64,000 nucleotides of DNA from Opitutaceae bacterium (GTDB lineage: Bacteria > Verrucomicrobiota > Verrucomicrobiia > Opitutales > Opitutaceae), in assembly GCA_023269565.1 (NCBI GenBank), contig JAHFTD010000004.1, forward strand, positions 1-64,000, read 5' to 3'. Shown here one piece after another: positions 48,732-60,090 of this stretch (the stretch's first letter is position 1; each line of letters starts with the position of its first letter). The translations under genes and the position numbers were made by a program. Below the pieces are notes generated by a model, which saw nothing but the letters and a program-made list of their open reading frames with translations, was not told the origin of the DNA and did not search any database.

Positions 48732-49493
48732 TCACTTCTTCTTTCCAGACTGAGCGACGGGTGCTGCGGGCGGCTCGAAGATATAGCCGATGCCGTGGAC
48801 GGTCTTGAAGCAATCGAGCGCCAGGCCGTTCCGAGCGAAGAGGCCGCGGACCTTGACGATGTATTGGTCGAGCGAGCGGCTGCGGATATCGGCATGGACG
48901 CCCCAGACGGAGTGGATGAGCTCCTTGCGGGTGATGACGACGTTTTGATGGGTGTGAAGATAGGCGAGGATGCCGAGTTCTTTGCGACCAATCTTGTGCT
49001 TGGTGCCGTTGGGGAACTCAGCCTCGAGCCGCTCCGGGTGGATCTTGGCCTCGAGAAGCGCGAAGGGCGTGTCGATGGTGCGGACGTTCTTGGTGACGTT
49101 GAAGTCCGTCTTCACATCGGAGCGGCGCAGCACGGCGTGGATGCGGGCGATAAGTTCGGGGAAGCTGAAGGGTTTGGTGATGTAATCGTCGCAACCCATC
49201 TCAAGTCCCTTGACCTTGTTGGCCTCGACGACGCTGCCGGTGACGAAGATGGTTGGAATATTTTTGTCCAATTCCTTCAGGTCGGTGAGCAGCTGGAAGC
49301 CGGAGGAGTCCGGCAGGTTGAGATCGAGCAGGAGGAGATTGGCGAAATTGCGCTGGAGAAAGCGCAGGGCCGGGGCACAGCGGTCATAGGCTTGGACGTG
49401 CATGCCGACTTTTTCGAGATGCTCGGTGGTGAGTTTAAGCAGCTCCGGTTCGTCCTCAACGACGACAATCAACGGACGGGATTCAGCGCACAT
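48732..49493 (-). CDS. OmpR/PhoB family response regulator
   Basis: receiver VVVEDEPELLKL...LLLDLNLPDSSG...FVTGS; winged-helix C-terminus. Confidence 0.92.
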   Translation of the reverse strand: MCAESRPLIVVVEDEPELLKLTTEHLEKVGMHVQAYDRCAPALRFLQRNFANLLLLDLNLPDSSGFQLLTDLKELDKNIPTIFVTGSVVEANKVKGLEMGCDDYITKPFSFPELIARIHAVLRRSDVKTDFNVTKNVRTIDTPFALLEAKIHPERLEAEFPNGTKHKIGRKELGILAYLHTHQNVVITRKELIHSVWGVHADIRSRSLDQYIVKVRGLFARNGLALDCFKTVHGIGYIFEPPAAPVAQSGKKK

Positions 49494-49587
49494 TAGGCAA
49501 GTTGGGTGACAGCAACAGGAGTCTTTTTACAATTATGGTCAACGATGTCAAAGCCAAGTTGGCTGCTTGACCGGGCCTCCAATCCGG

Positions 49588-50646
49588 CTAAATGCGGCGC
49601 GGTTGCCTGAGACCTTGACTGACGAGAGTCCAGGCAGTGAGCTTGTAGAGCAGGCGCGCGCCGACATTGGCGTCCCATTCGCTGCGGCCCGTGGGATCGG
49701 GGCTTACCTCGTTCAGATCGAAACCGATGATCTCACGGCCGGAGCGGGCCACGGCAGCGATAAGGTGATTGGCCTCGGCGAAATCAAGGCCACCTGGCAC
49801 CGGTGTGCCGGTGTGCGGACAAAGGCGGGAGTCCAGGCCGTCGATGTCGAAAGAAATCCAAACCTTCCGCGGCAACGCCGTCACGATTTCCTTCACCATT
49901 CGAGCCCAAGGGCGACCGGCATGGCGGTGTTGTTGGAGTTCCGCATCCGGAAAAATCCTCGACCGTCGGCCCTGCGCGGCCGCGTAGTCCCATTCCTCTT
50001 CGCAGAAGTCGCGAATGCCGACCTGCACAAGCCGCTGCACCGCGGGGATGCGCTCAAGAACATTGAACATGATCGAGGCGTGCGACCAGGTGAAGCCCTC
50101 GTAGGCCCGGCGCAAATCGGCATGCGCGTCGATTTGCAGGATGCCGAAGCGTGGGTGTCGCTTGGCGACCGCCCGCAATGCTCCGAACGGTGTGGAATGA
50201 TCGCCACCGATGAGCCCGACTATCTTGCCCGCGGTCAGCAGGCGGCCCGTCTCGGTTTCGACAAAATCGTTGAGCCAGGCGCTCGCGGTGTTCACCTCGA
50301 CAAGGGCTCGGCGGAGAGCGAGATAGCGGCCAATCTCGCCGCCGCGCGCGATGATCCGCAGTGCGAGCTTCCGAGCGGCGCGCCCACGACGTCGCACTGC
50401 CGATGACTCAGGGAGCAGGTGCAGGCCGACCTCGTAAGGGCGGAACACTTCGGCGTCGAAGAGATCGACTTGACGGCTGGCGGTGAGAATGGCCGCCGGA
50501 CCTTGGGCCGTGCCGCCGCCGTAGGAAGTCGTAGCCTCCCACGGGACCGGGAGGTAGGCGACGGAGGAATCGGCGAGCGAAAACGGCAGGCCGAATATAC
50601 CAGAATCAGCGGCGGCGGCGGAGTTGGGATCGAAGCGTATGGCCAT
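49588..50646 (-). CDS. agmatinase/arginase (ureohydrolase) family protein
   Basis: GGDHSTPFGALRAV; LQIDAHADLRRAYEGFTWSHASIM; SFDIDGLDSRLCPHTGTPVPGG. Confidence 0.92.
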   Translation of the reverse strand: MAIRFDPNSAAAADSGIFGLPFSLADSSVAYLPVPWEATTSYGGGTAQGPAAILTASRQVDLFDAEVFRPYEVGLHLLPESSAVRRRGRAARKLALRIIARGGEIGRYLALRRALVEVNTASAWLNDFVETETGRLLTAGKIVGLIGGDHSTPFGALRAVAKRHPRFGILQIDAHADLRRAYEGFTWSHASIMFNVLERIPAVQRLVQVGIRDFCEEEWDYAAAQGRRSRIFPDAELQQHRHAGRPWARMVKEIVTALPRKVWISFDIDGLDSRLCPHTGTPVPGGLDFAEANHLIAAVARSGREIIGFDLNEVSPDPTGRSEWDANVGARLLYKLTAWTLVSQGLRQPRRI

Positions 50647-50794
50647 CGGAAGAAGTGAACTTTGCGAAAGGAAGCACGGTTTCCCGCCAAAGACAATTCC
50701 GCGCGTGAGCCGCCTTTGTGAGTGCGGCGGCTGTGGCCGGGAATCCGCTCTTGCTGCTTTGTCATGGATGGATACCTCGTGTCTCAGCAAAACC

Positions 50795-51259
50795 ATGTCC
50801 AAGCTACTTACCTTACTATTGCTATGCGCAATCCTTGCCGGCTGCGAAGCAATGTCCGATCGGATCCAGGCACGCGTTTCCGCAGTGCCGGCCAAGCGGA
50901 AAACCTTCCCCGCGGATATACACACCGTCTATTCCGCGGCCCAGCTTGCGGTCCGGCAGATCGGCTTCACGTTGAGCCGAAGTTCCGAAGCCGATGCCTT
51001 CATCGAGGGCTTCAGCCGCATCCGCCCGGGTGACAGCGTGCATGCCACGCAACAATTCACGATTGAGGTGCGGATGAGCGCATCGGGTGACACCGGCACG
51101 GAAGTCGCGGTGCGGCTGACCGAATTGCGCGAGGGCGCCAGCCCGGCGGATGCGGGCGAGCAGGTATTACGGGAACACGGTCTCTATGCATCTTATTACG
51201 CTGCCTTGGAACAGCTATTGCGGGAAGGCGGAAGCTCCGCTGGGGCGAAGAAAGATTGA
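50795..51259 (+). CDS. hypothetical lipoprotein
   Basis: MSKLLTLLLLCAILAGCEAM lipobox. Confidence 0.7.
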   Translation: MSKLLTLLLLCAILAGCEAMSDRIQARVSAVPAKRKTFPADIHTVYSAAQLAVRQIGFTLSRSSEADAFIEGFSRIRPGDSVHATQQFTIEVRMSASGDTGTEVAVRLTELREGASPADAGEQVLREHGLYASYYAALEQLLREGGSSAGAKKD

Positions 51260-51453
51260 TTATTCTCTTGCCGGAGGCGGAGCGATGCGGGACTTTCGGC
51301 CCCTTTCGCGGCGTTCTTAGGTCAAGCCGGTGCTACCGCGGCGCTCTCTCCGGCTCAAACTGACAGTCCAACCTCAACCAGCGGATCCGCAAGGATCCAA
51401 GCCGGACGGCGCACGTTCAGGAGCGATGCGGGCGACCATCCGACCACCGTATC

Positions 51454-53127
51454 ATGAGTTCCTTAATGCAAGAACTGCTCGCCCAGAGCTCCTTCGACAA
51501 ACTGAAGGAAGGCTCCATCGTCCCGGGCGTCATCACCGAAATTCGCGCCAATGAAGTCGTCGTCGACATCGGCGGCAAAGCCGAGGGCGTCATCCCCGCC
51601 AATGAATTCGCCGACCTCGGCGAACTCCAGATCGGCTCCTCCATCGAAGTCATCCTTGAGCGACTCGAAGACAAGGAGGGCAACCCCATCCTCTCATACG
51701 AGCGCGCCCAGCAGAAGAAGAATTGGGAAAACATTCTCCAGAAATGCCAGGAGGGCGCTGTCGTCTCCGGCCGCGTCAAAGCCAAGGTCAAGGGCGGCCT
51801 GATCGTCTCCATCGGCGTTGACTCGTTCCTGCCGGCCTCGCACATCGACATCCAGCCGCCCAAGAACCTCGATCAATACGTCGGCCAGACTTACGATTTC
51901 AAAGTTCTTAAAATCAACCTCGAACGCGAGAACATTGTCCTCTCCCGCCGCGAGCTCATGGAGGAGCAGCGCATCAACAAGCGCCGGGATCTCCTCGAGA
52001 AACTCCAGCCCGGCCAGATCCGCAAGGGCGTCGTCAAGAACATCACCGATTTCGGCGCGTTCATCGACCTCGACGGCATGGACGGCCTCCTCCACATCAC
52101 CGACATGAGCTGGGGCCGCATCGGCCACCCCTCCGAGATGGTGAAGCAGGGCGAAGAGATTGAGGTGATGATCATCGACATCAACCGCGAAAAGGAGCGG
52201 GTTTCCCTCGGACTCAAGCAGACCAAGAACAACCCGTGGGACAACATCGACCACAAATTTCCCGTCGGCTCGAAGGTCCATGGCAAGGTCGTCAACCTTG
52301 TCCCCTACGGCGCGTTCCTCGAGATCGAGCCCGGCGTCGAGGGTCTCGTGCATATCACCGAGATGTCATGGACCAAGCGCATCACCAAGCCCTCCGAGCT
52401 GCTCAAGATCGGCCAGGAGCTCGATGCGGTCGTCCTCGGCATCCAAAAGGAGGAACAGAAGATTTCTCTCGGCCTCCGCCAGCTTGAGCCCAACCCGTGG
52501 GAGATGGTTCGCCACAACTACCCGGTGGGCGCCCGCGTCCGCGGCAAGGTCCGCAACATGACTACCTACGGCGCCTTCGTCGAACTCGAGGAAGGCATCG
52601 ACGGCATGGTGCACGTCTCCGACATGTCCTGGACCCGCAAGATCAACCATCCTTCCGAGATGCTCAAGAAGGGCGACGAGGTGGACGCCATTGTCCTCGA
52701 CGTCGACCCGCAGCAACAGCGCATCAGTCTCGGCATGAAGCAGCTCTCCACCGACCCGTGGTCGGACATCGACAGCTTCTTCCGCATCGGCGATGTCGTC
52801 TCTGGCACCGTCTCCAAGATCACCAACTTCGGCGCCTTCGTGGAGCTGAAGGATGGAATCGACGGACTGGTGCACATCTCGCAGATTCAGGAAGACCGCG
52901 TCGACAAGGTGAAAGACATTCTAAAGCCCACCCAGCCGGTCACCGCGCGCGTCGTCAAGATCGACCGCGAGGGCCGCCGCATCGGGCTCAGCATCAAGGC
53001 CGCCAACTACTCGGCCGAACAGCTCGCCGCCGAGACGGCCACCTACGAGCAGTTCACCAAGAACACCGGGGTCTCTGACCTGACAAACCTCGGCGACATC
53101 TTCGACGAGGCCTCCAAAAAGGAATAA
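51454..53127 (+). CDS. rpsA: 30S ribosomal protein S1
   Basis: six S1 RNA-binding repeats. Confidence 0.97.
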   Translation: MSSLMQELLAQSSFDKLKEGSIVPGVITEIRANEVVVDIGGKAEGVIPANEFADLGELQIGSSIEVILERLEDKEGNPILSYERAQQKKNWENILQKCQEGAVVSGRVKAKVKGGLIVSIGVDSFLPASHIDIQPPKNLDQYVGQTYDFKVLKINLERENIVLSRRELMEEQRINKRRDLLEKLQPGQIRKGVVKNITDFGAFIDLDGMDGLLHITDMSWGRIGHPSEMVKQGEEIEVMIIDINREKERVSLGLKQTKNNPWDNIDHKFPVGSKVHGKVVNLVPYGAFLEIEPGVEGLVHITEMSWTKRITKPSELLKIGQELDAVVLGIQKEEQKISLGLRQLEPNPWEMVRHNYPVGARVRGKVRNMTTYGAFVELEEGIDGMVHVSDMSWTRKINHPSEMLKKGDEVDAIVLDVDPQQQRISLGMKQLSTDPWSDIDSFFRIGDVVSGTVSKITNFGAFVELKDGIDGLVHISQIQEDRVDKVKDILKPTQPVTARVVKIDREGRRIGLSIKAANYSAEQLAAETATYEQFTKNTGVSDLTNLGDIFDEASKKE

Positions 53128-53151
53128 CCCCGCAGCACTGAACCATTCCAG

Positions 53152-53180
53152 AGGCGCCCGCTCCCACGGGCGCCTTTTTT
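53152..53180 (+). terminator. Rho-independent terminator after rpsA
   Basis: AGGCGCCCG-ctccca-CGGGCGCCT followed by TTTTT. Confidence 0.92.
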
Positions 53181-53196
53181 CTGGAGAGTCCTATCG

Positions 53197-53673
53197 ATGC
53201 CGCCCGCGCACAAGTTACGTCCTTACCAGCCGCAGGATCTCGGGGAGATGCAGCGACTGTATTTCCAGGCTATTCGTCTGGTGTGCGTCCGCAATTACAC
53301 GCCGGAGCAGGTCGAGGCCTGGGCGCCGGAGAAACCCGACCTGGAGCGCTGGCGGCAGAAGCTGGCGGGTGAGGAAGTGGTCATCGCCGAGCTGGCGGGC
53401 GAGATCGTCGGTTTCTGCAGCTGGGCCGCCACCGGTTTCCTTGATTTCCTCTACGTCCACCATGCCCACCAGCGGCAAGGCATCGCCTCGGCCCTCTACC
53501 GGGCGGCGGAATCGGCGCTGCGCGCCAAGGGGCTGAAGCGCCTGCACACCGAAGCCAGCCTGACCGCCCAGCCATTTTTTGCGCGGCAGGGTTTTCGCAT
53601 CGTCAAGCACCAGTTCGTGCAAATCCGCGGCGTGGAGTTGCCGAATGCGGTCATGGAGAAACTTCTCGTCTGA
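53197..53673 (+). CDS. GNAT family N-acetyltransferase
   Basis: FLDFLYVHHAHQRQGIASALYRAAESALRAKG. Confidence 0.9.
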   Translation: MPPAHKLRPYQPQDLGEMQRLYFQAIRLVCVRNYTPEQVEAWAPEKPDLERWRQKLAGEEVVIAELAGEIVGFCSWAATGFLDFLYVHHAHQRQGIASALYRAAESALRAKGLKRLHTEASLTAQPFFARQGFRIVKHQFVQIRGVELPNAVMEKLLV

Positions 53674-53729
53674 CCAAACAATAACGCCCAGGATATCCCC
53701 GGGCGGCGTGCCGGACAATAGTGACTGAC

Positions 53730-54815
53730 TTAGACGGCGGCGGATTGCTGGGCCAGCATCTCCCGGACCTGCCCGGCATGCTGACCGGCAAAGCGCTCCT
53801 GCTCGACTTCGTCAGCGGTCCGCTGCCGGTTGTGTCTTGCCATCTGGCGGCGGATTTTTCCCAGAGCAAGATACTCAAGCTGGCGGATGCGCTCACGGGT
53901 GACCTTGAATTTACGTCCGACTTCTTCGAGCGTCAGCTCGTGGTTGCCCTCGAGGCCGAAGCGAAGCTTGATGATGCTTGCCTCGCGGGGATCGAGGGAA
54001 TCGACCATAGTGCGGAGATCATCGCGGAGGTTTTTCTCTCCAAGGCCGGCGTCGGGCGCGATAGCGTTTTCGTCTCCGACTAGATCGCCGAGCGAAGCGG
54101 AATCATCGTCTTCGCCGACTGGTGCGTCGAGTGACGCGGGGCGGACACTGACGGTCTTGAGCAGCGCGACTTTGGCGATGGGAATCTGCAGCTCGATCGC
54201 GATCTCCTCGTTGTCGGGCTCGCGTCCGAGCTCATCGGTGAGACGGGCGATAGTCCGGCGCATGCGAGCGATCTTGTCGACGAGGTGGACGGGCAGGCGG
54301 ATGGTCTTGGACTGGTTCGCTAGGGCGCGCTTCATCGACTGCTTGATCCACCAGGCGGCGTAGGTGGAGAGCTTGCCGCCCTTGGCGGGATCGAAGCGTT
54401 CGACCGCCTTGATCAAGCCGAGGTTGCCCTCGCTGATGAGATCCATGAGAGGAAGGCCCATCTGGTGGTAGTCGTAGGCGATCTTCACGACAAGACGCAG
54501 GTTCGCCTTGATCATGTGGTCGCGGGCGGCTTTGTCACCGCGCTTGATGCGGGCGGCGAGCCGGATCTCGTCCTCGATGGTGAGCAGTGGCGTGCGGCGG
54601 ATCTCGTTGAGGTAAAGCTGGAGGTTGGAGCGCTCGTCGCGGCGGTCGACGGGTGAGGCCTCGTCGAACTGGGATGGCGATGCGGTGGGTTTGAGCTCGG
54701 ACCGGACAGTCAGGCCTTCCTCGGGCGAGGGGATAGCAACGGTGGCGTTGATCCGGCTGGCGGGAATCGCGTCAACTTCCAGTTGGTGGCGGAGAGTCTT
54801 TTTGCGGTGGGGCAT
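53730..54815 (-). CDS. RpoD/SigA-family RNA polymerase sigma factor
   Basis: LRLVVKIAYDYHQMGLPLMDLISEGNLGLIKAVERFDPAKGGKLSTYAAWWIKQSMKRAL; region 4 LEEVGRKFKVTRERIRQLE. Confidence 0.95.
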   Translation of the reverse strand: MPHRKKTLRHQLEVDAIPASRINATVAIPSPEEGLTVRSELKPTASPSQFDEASPVDRRDERSNLQLYLNEIRRTPLLTIEDEIRLAARIKRGDKAARDHMIKANLRLVVKIAYDYHQMGLPLMDLISEGNLGLIKAVERFDPAKGGKLSTYAAWWIKQSMKRALANQSKTIRLPVHLVDKIARMRRTIARLTDELGREPDNEEIAIELQIPIAKVALLKTVSVRPASLDAPVGEDDDSASLGDLVGDENAIAPDAGLGEKNLRDDLRTMVDSLDPREASIIKLRFGLEGNHELTLEEVGRKFKVTRERIRQLEYLALGKIRRQMARHNRQRTADEVEQERFAGQHAGQVREMLAQQSAAV

Positions 54816-55221
54816 GGCGGGTAGAACGGACGGTTAATTGGAAACGGAGAAAAGACTCCAGTTCCACTGCATTTATGATGCCCGGCAGCGGAAGGAAATT
54901 CCCACCCACACTGACAGTGCTGAAATTAACCTAACTGTGCCGCCTTTCCGTCGAGAAGAATAGACTAGGCAGCGCTGCTGCGAAATCGCTAAGCCATGCT
55001 GTCCATGGAGTTGATTGTCATTGATGCTCGTCATGAAATACCCCGTCTTCCCGCTTCTGGCCAGGAGGGATAGTCGACCTCAACTAGGGTCTTCCCAAAT
55101 CCGTCAGACAATTGCGGCCTTATTGGCGCAGGGTGTCACTCCTCGCTGGGTCAGTTGGGCAGGAGTATCTGTGCCCCATGTAGGCGCTAAGACAAGGAGG
55201 TCGGTCGGGGCCGTTACAAGT

Positions 55222-57072
55222 TCATTCCACGGTGACCGACTTGGCGAGATTGCGCGGCTTGTCGACGTCGCGCTGGAGCTCGACGGCGATGTAGTAGCTA
55301 AGCAGCTGCACGGGCACGGTGGCGACAATGGGCAGCACGGCCTCGTGGCATTCGGGGATACGGATGATCTCGTCGGCCAGCCCGGCGGGCAGCGCGCAGT
55401 CCTCGGTCGCGACCGCAATAATGCGCCCCTTCCGCGCCTTGATTTCCTGCATGCTGGAGACGACTTTGCTGAACATCTCGCCGGAGGGGACGAAAAACAC
55501 CGACGGGCATTGCTCGCTGATCAGCGCAATGGGACCGTGCTTCATCTCGGCGGCCGGGTAACCCTCAGCATGGATGTAGGAGATTTCTTTGAGCTTGAGC
55601 GCGCCTTCGAGCGCGACCGGAAAGAGGGAGAGCCGTCCGAGGAAAAGGAAATCCTGGAATTTGGCGTAGCGCCGGGCGATCTCCTTGATGTGCGGCGCCT
55701 GGGCGAGCACCTGCCGCACGAGATCCGGCACACCCTTGAGGGCCTGGACATATTCCACGCCGTCGCTGAAACTCAGGTCGCGCATGCGGCCGATGTAAAG
55801 GGCCAGCATGGCGCCGATGAGAAGCTGCGAGGTGAATGCCTTCGTCGAGGCGACGCCGATCTCGGGGCCGACGTGCTGGTAAATGCCGCCGTCCGACTCG
55901 CGCGCGATGGTGGAGCCGACGACATTGTTGACCGCAAGCACCTTGTAGCCCTTGCGCTTGGCTTCCCGCAAGGCGGCGAGGGTGTCGATCGTCTCGCCCG
56001 ACTGGCTGAAGGTGAAAAACAGCGCGCTCCTCTCAAGGGGCGAATTGCGGTAGCGAAATTCGGAGGCGTAGTCGACCTCGACCGGCACGCGCGCGAAGCG
56101 CTCGATCAGCTGCTCGGCCACGAGGCAGGCATGCCAGGCGCTGCCGCAGGCAAGGAAATGGAAGCGGTCGACATGCCGGAAATCCACCGCGGAGATGTTG
56201 AGTCCGCCGAAGTTGGCCGTGCTGCCGTCCTCGGAAAAGCGGCCGCGCATGGTGTTCTCAAGCGCGGCGGGCTGCTCAAAGATCTCCTTCTCCATGAAGT
56301 GCGCATGCCCGTTGAGGTCGGCGTCCGCGATGCTCCAGCTCACCCGGTCGAAGACCGGCGAGACATCGGCGGCATCGAGCGTGGTAATGGAAAAGTTTCG
56401 CACCGTGATATGCAGGATCTCGCCGTCCTTCAGGTAGACGACGTTCTGCGTGCGGCTGATGATGGCAGACACGTCACTGGCGAGCATATATTCGCCGTCG
56501 CCGACGCCGAGGATAAGAGGCGAGCCCTTGCGCGCTGCGACGATTTCCGCCGGATAATCCGCGCACATCACTGCAATGCCGTAGGCGCCCTCGATGTGCC
56601 GGAGGGCTTTGCGGACGGATTCGAGGAAGCGGCTGGCGTCCTCAACAGCAGGCTCCTTTTGGTAGTGGTAGGCGATAAGGTTGCAGAGCACCTCGGTGTC
56701 AGTCTCGGACGCGAAGGTGTAGCCCTTGGACAGGAGGAAGCGTTTGATGCTCTCGTAATTCTCGATGATCCCGTTGTGGATGAGCGCGAACTTGCCATCG
56801 CTGCTGAGGTGCGGGTGGGCGTTGGCGTCGGTCACCCCGCCGTGGGTGGCCCAGCGGGTGTGGCCCATGCCGGTGGTGCCGGAGAATTTCTGCGCCGCTG
56901 TGCCCTTGATCAGGCCCTCGACGCGGCCGGCCTTCTTGGCGATGTCGAACCGCCCGTTTTTCTGCACGGCGATGCCGGCCGAGTCATAGCCGCGATATTC
57001 CAGCCGCTTGAGCCCCTCGAGGATGATCGAGGAGGCCTTCTGGGTGCCAATATAGCCGACAATTCCGCACAT
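55222..57072 (-). CDS. glmS: glutamine--fructose-6-phosphate aminotransferase
   Basis: MCGIVGYIGTQKASSIILEGLKRLEYRGYDSAGIAV; two SIS domains; ends KSVTVE. Confidence 0.97.
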   Translation of the reverse strand: MCGIVGYIGTQKASSIILEGLKRLEYRGYDSAGIAVQKNGRFDIAKKAGRVEGLIKGTAAQKFSGTTGMGHTRWATHGGVTDANAHPHLSSDGKFALIHNGIIENYESIKRFLLSKGYTFASETDTEVLCNLIAYHYQKEPAVEDASRFLESVRKALRHIEGAYGIAVMCADYPAEIVAARKGSPLILGVGDGEYMLASDVSAIISRTQNVVYLKDGEILHITVRNFSITTLDAADVSPVFDRVSWSIADADLNGHAHFMEKEIFEQPAALENTMRGRFSEDGSTANFGGLNISAVDFRHVDRFHFLACGSAWHACLVAEQLIERFARVPVEVDYASEFRYRNSPLERSALFFTFSQSGETIDTLAALREAKRKGYKVLAVNNVVGSTIARESDGGIYQHVGPEIGVASTKAFTSQLLIGAMLALYIGRMRDLSFSDGVEYVQALKGVPDLVRQVLAQAPHIKEIARRYAKFQDFLFLGRLSLFPVALEGALKLKEISYIHAEGYPAAEMKHGPIALISEQCPSVFFVPSGEMFSKVVSSMQEIKARKGRIIAVATEDCALPAGLADEIIRIPECHEAVLPIVATVPVQLLSYYIAVELQRDVDKPRNLAKSVTVE

Positions 57073-57139
57073 AGGTTGTTTAAGCTGGTGATTTTTGAGG
57101 GCCTCCGGAGAATACGGCAAGGAATTAGCACACCCGGCA

Positions 57140-58426
57140 ATGAGCGAATCAAAACGAGTCCTCGCAGTCATCATGGGCGGCGGGCGCGGCACGCGCCTGT
57201 TTCCGCTCACCAAGGAGCGGTGCAAGCCCGCTGTGCCGCTCGCGGGCAAATACCGGCTCGTGGACATCCCGATCAGCAACTGCATCAACTCGGGCTACAA
57301 CCGCATCTTCCTGCTGACACAATTCCTCACCGCTTCGCTCCACCGGCACATCCAGAAGAGTTTCCACTTCGATCCGTTCGGCGCCGGGTTCGTCGACATC
57401 CTCTCCGCCGAGCAGACCGACAAAAGCAGCGCCTGGTATGAGGGCACGGCCGATGCCGTCCGCCGCAACCTCGTGCATTTTGACAGCCACGGACACGACC
57501 TCGTGCTCATCCTTTCCGGCGACCAGTTGTATCGGATGGATTTTCGGAAAATCATCGCCCAGCACGTCGCCACGGGGGCCGATGTCACCGTGGCCGCGAC
57601 GCCCGTGCCGGTCTCGCGGATCGAGGGACTCGGTCTGATGCGTGTCTCGGACGACATGGAGATCACGGAGTTCGTCGAGAAGCCCAAGGATGCCGCCGTT
57701 GTCAGTGGACTGGCGATGAGCGACACACTGGAGGCGAAGCTGGAGAAGCCCTCCGCCGAGAAACGCTGTCTCGCCTCGATGGGTATCTACGTGTTCAGCC
57801 GCGATGTCCTGCGCCGCGCCGTCAGCAACACGATGAAGGATTTCGGCAAGGAGGTCATCCCCGGCCTGCTCGGCCAGGCGCGCCTCTACGGCCACATCTT
57901 CGAGGGCTACTGGGAAGACATCGGCACCGTGCGCGCCTTCTTCGAGGCGAACCTCGCGCTTGCCCAGCCGCTGCCGCCGTTCAATTTCTTCGACCGCGGC
58001 GCGCCCATCTACACCCACGCGCGCTACCTGCCCGCCTCCAAGGTCAACAAGTGCGACATCGACCATGTGATCATCGGCGACGGCTGCCTCGTCACCGACT
58101 CGCGGCTGAAGCACTGCATCATCGGCATCCGCTCCATCCTCGGGGAGAATTCCAACCTAGAGGACGTGGTCATGATGGGCGCCGACTACTACCAGACCGA
58201 CCGGGAGGTGCAAACCGACCGGGCGCAGGACAAGCCGCCGCTCGGCATCGGCCGGCACTGCCGCCTCCGCCGCGCCATCATCGACAAGAACGCCCGCATC
58301 GGCGACAACGTCATTCTCTCGCCCGAGGGCAAGGCCGACGGCGACTACGCCCACGACATCGTCGTGCGCGACGGCATCCTCTGCGTCTGCAAGGGCGCCG
58401 TCATCCCCTCGGGTTTCACGCTCTGA
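57140..58426 (+). CDS. glgC: glucose-1-phosphate adenylyltransferase
   Basis: VLAVIMGGGRGTRLFPLTKERCKPAVPLAGKYRLVDIPISNCINSG. Confidence 0.96.
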   Translation: MSESKRVLAVIMGGGRGTRLFPLTKERCKPAVPLAGKYRLVDIPISNCINSGYNRIFLLTQFLTASLHRHIQKSFHFDPFGAGFVDILSAEQTDKSSAWYEGTADAVRRNLVHFDSHGHDLVLILSGDQLYRMDFRKIIAQHVATGADVTVAATPVPVSRIEGLGLMRVSDDMEITEFVEKPKDAAVVSGLAMSDTLEAKLEKPSAEKRCLASMGIYVFSRDVLRRAVSNTMKDFGKEVIPGLLGQARLYGHIFEGYWEDIGTVRAFFEANLALAQPLPPFNFFDRGAPIYTHARYLPASKVNKCDIDHVIIGDGCLVTDSRLKHCIIGIRSILGENSNLEDVVMMGADYYQTDREVQTDRAQDKPPLGIGRHCRLRRAIIDKNARIGDNVILSPEGKADGDYAHDIVVRDGILCVCKGAVIPSGFTL

Positions 58427-58605
58427 GCCGCGGCGGCAAGACCCGGCTGCGGCTTGTTTGCTCACCCGGCCCGGCATCAACGTTCACCGCCCGGCCGGGC
58501 ATTAAACATTAAAACCTGACCTTTTTTGACTGTCCCCAAGCCCAATTTGGCAATCCAGTTTCCCGACCCACGCCTGGGCCCCCGGACCCCGCCGGCAAAG
58601 CAGGC

Positions 58606-58670
58606 ATTGTCACCTAATAGGTGACAATCGGTTTTTCCCGAGGGGACAATGTCACCTATTAAGTGACAAT
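58606..58670. repeat. two near-identical 23-bp palindromes
   Basis: ATTGTCACCTAATAGGTGACAAT (58606-58628) and AATGTCACCTATTAAGTGACAAT (58648-58670). Confidence 0.85.
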
Positions 58671-58810
58671 GGATCGGAGGGAGAACAGACGGCGAGGATC
58701 TCGCCCGAGGCCGAGAGGACGCACACCGTGTGCCGGCGGTCCCCGAGATCGATACCGATGGTTTGTTTATTGGTCGGGCGCAGAAGGCGGAGAGTTTGAC
58801 GCAGCGCACC
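58652..58810 (-). pseudogene. N-terminal relic of a second IS110-family transposase
   Basis: minus-strand open frame GALRQTLRLLRPTNKQTIGIDLGDRRHTVCVLSASGEILAVCSPSDPLSLNR*; IGIDLGDRRHTVCVL is IS110-like; no ATG. Confidence 0.65.
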
Positions 58811-58881
58811 TCAAAGTGCGATGCGCCACTCGACGCCTTCTTGTATGTTCGATTCGATGTTAGTTTTACACGAGGTCAGAG

Positions 58882-60075
<1,194 letters not shown>

Positions 60076-60090
60076 CACCGCTGCTCATTC

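Noticed and set aside
54838-55220. about 380-bp intergenic region between the sigma factor and glmS, possible ncRNA
   Set aside because: No convincing stem-loops, promoter or known RNA motif seen by eye.
55015-57441. 808-aa plus-strand ORF
   Set aside because: Antisense to glmS, whose motifs are unambiguous; a GC-rich codon-bias artefact.
58489-58500. GCCCGGCCGGGC palindrome after glgC
   Set aside because: Short GC palindrome expected at this composition; no T-tract.
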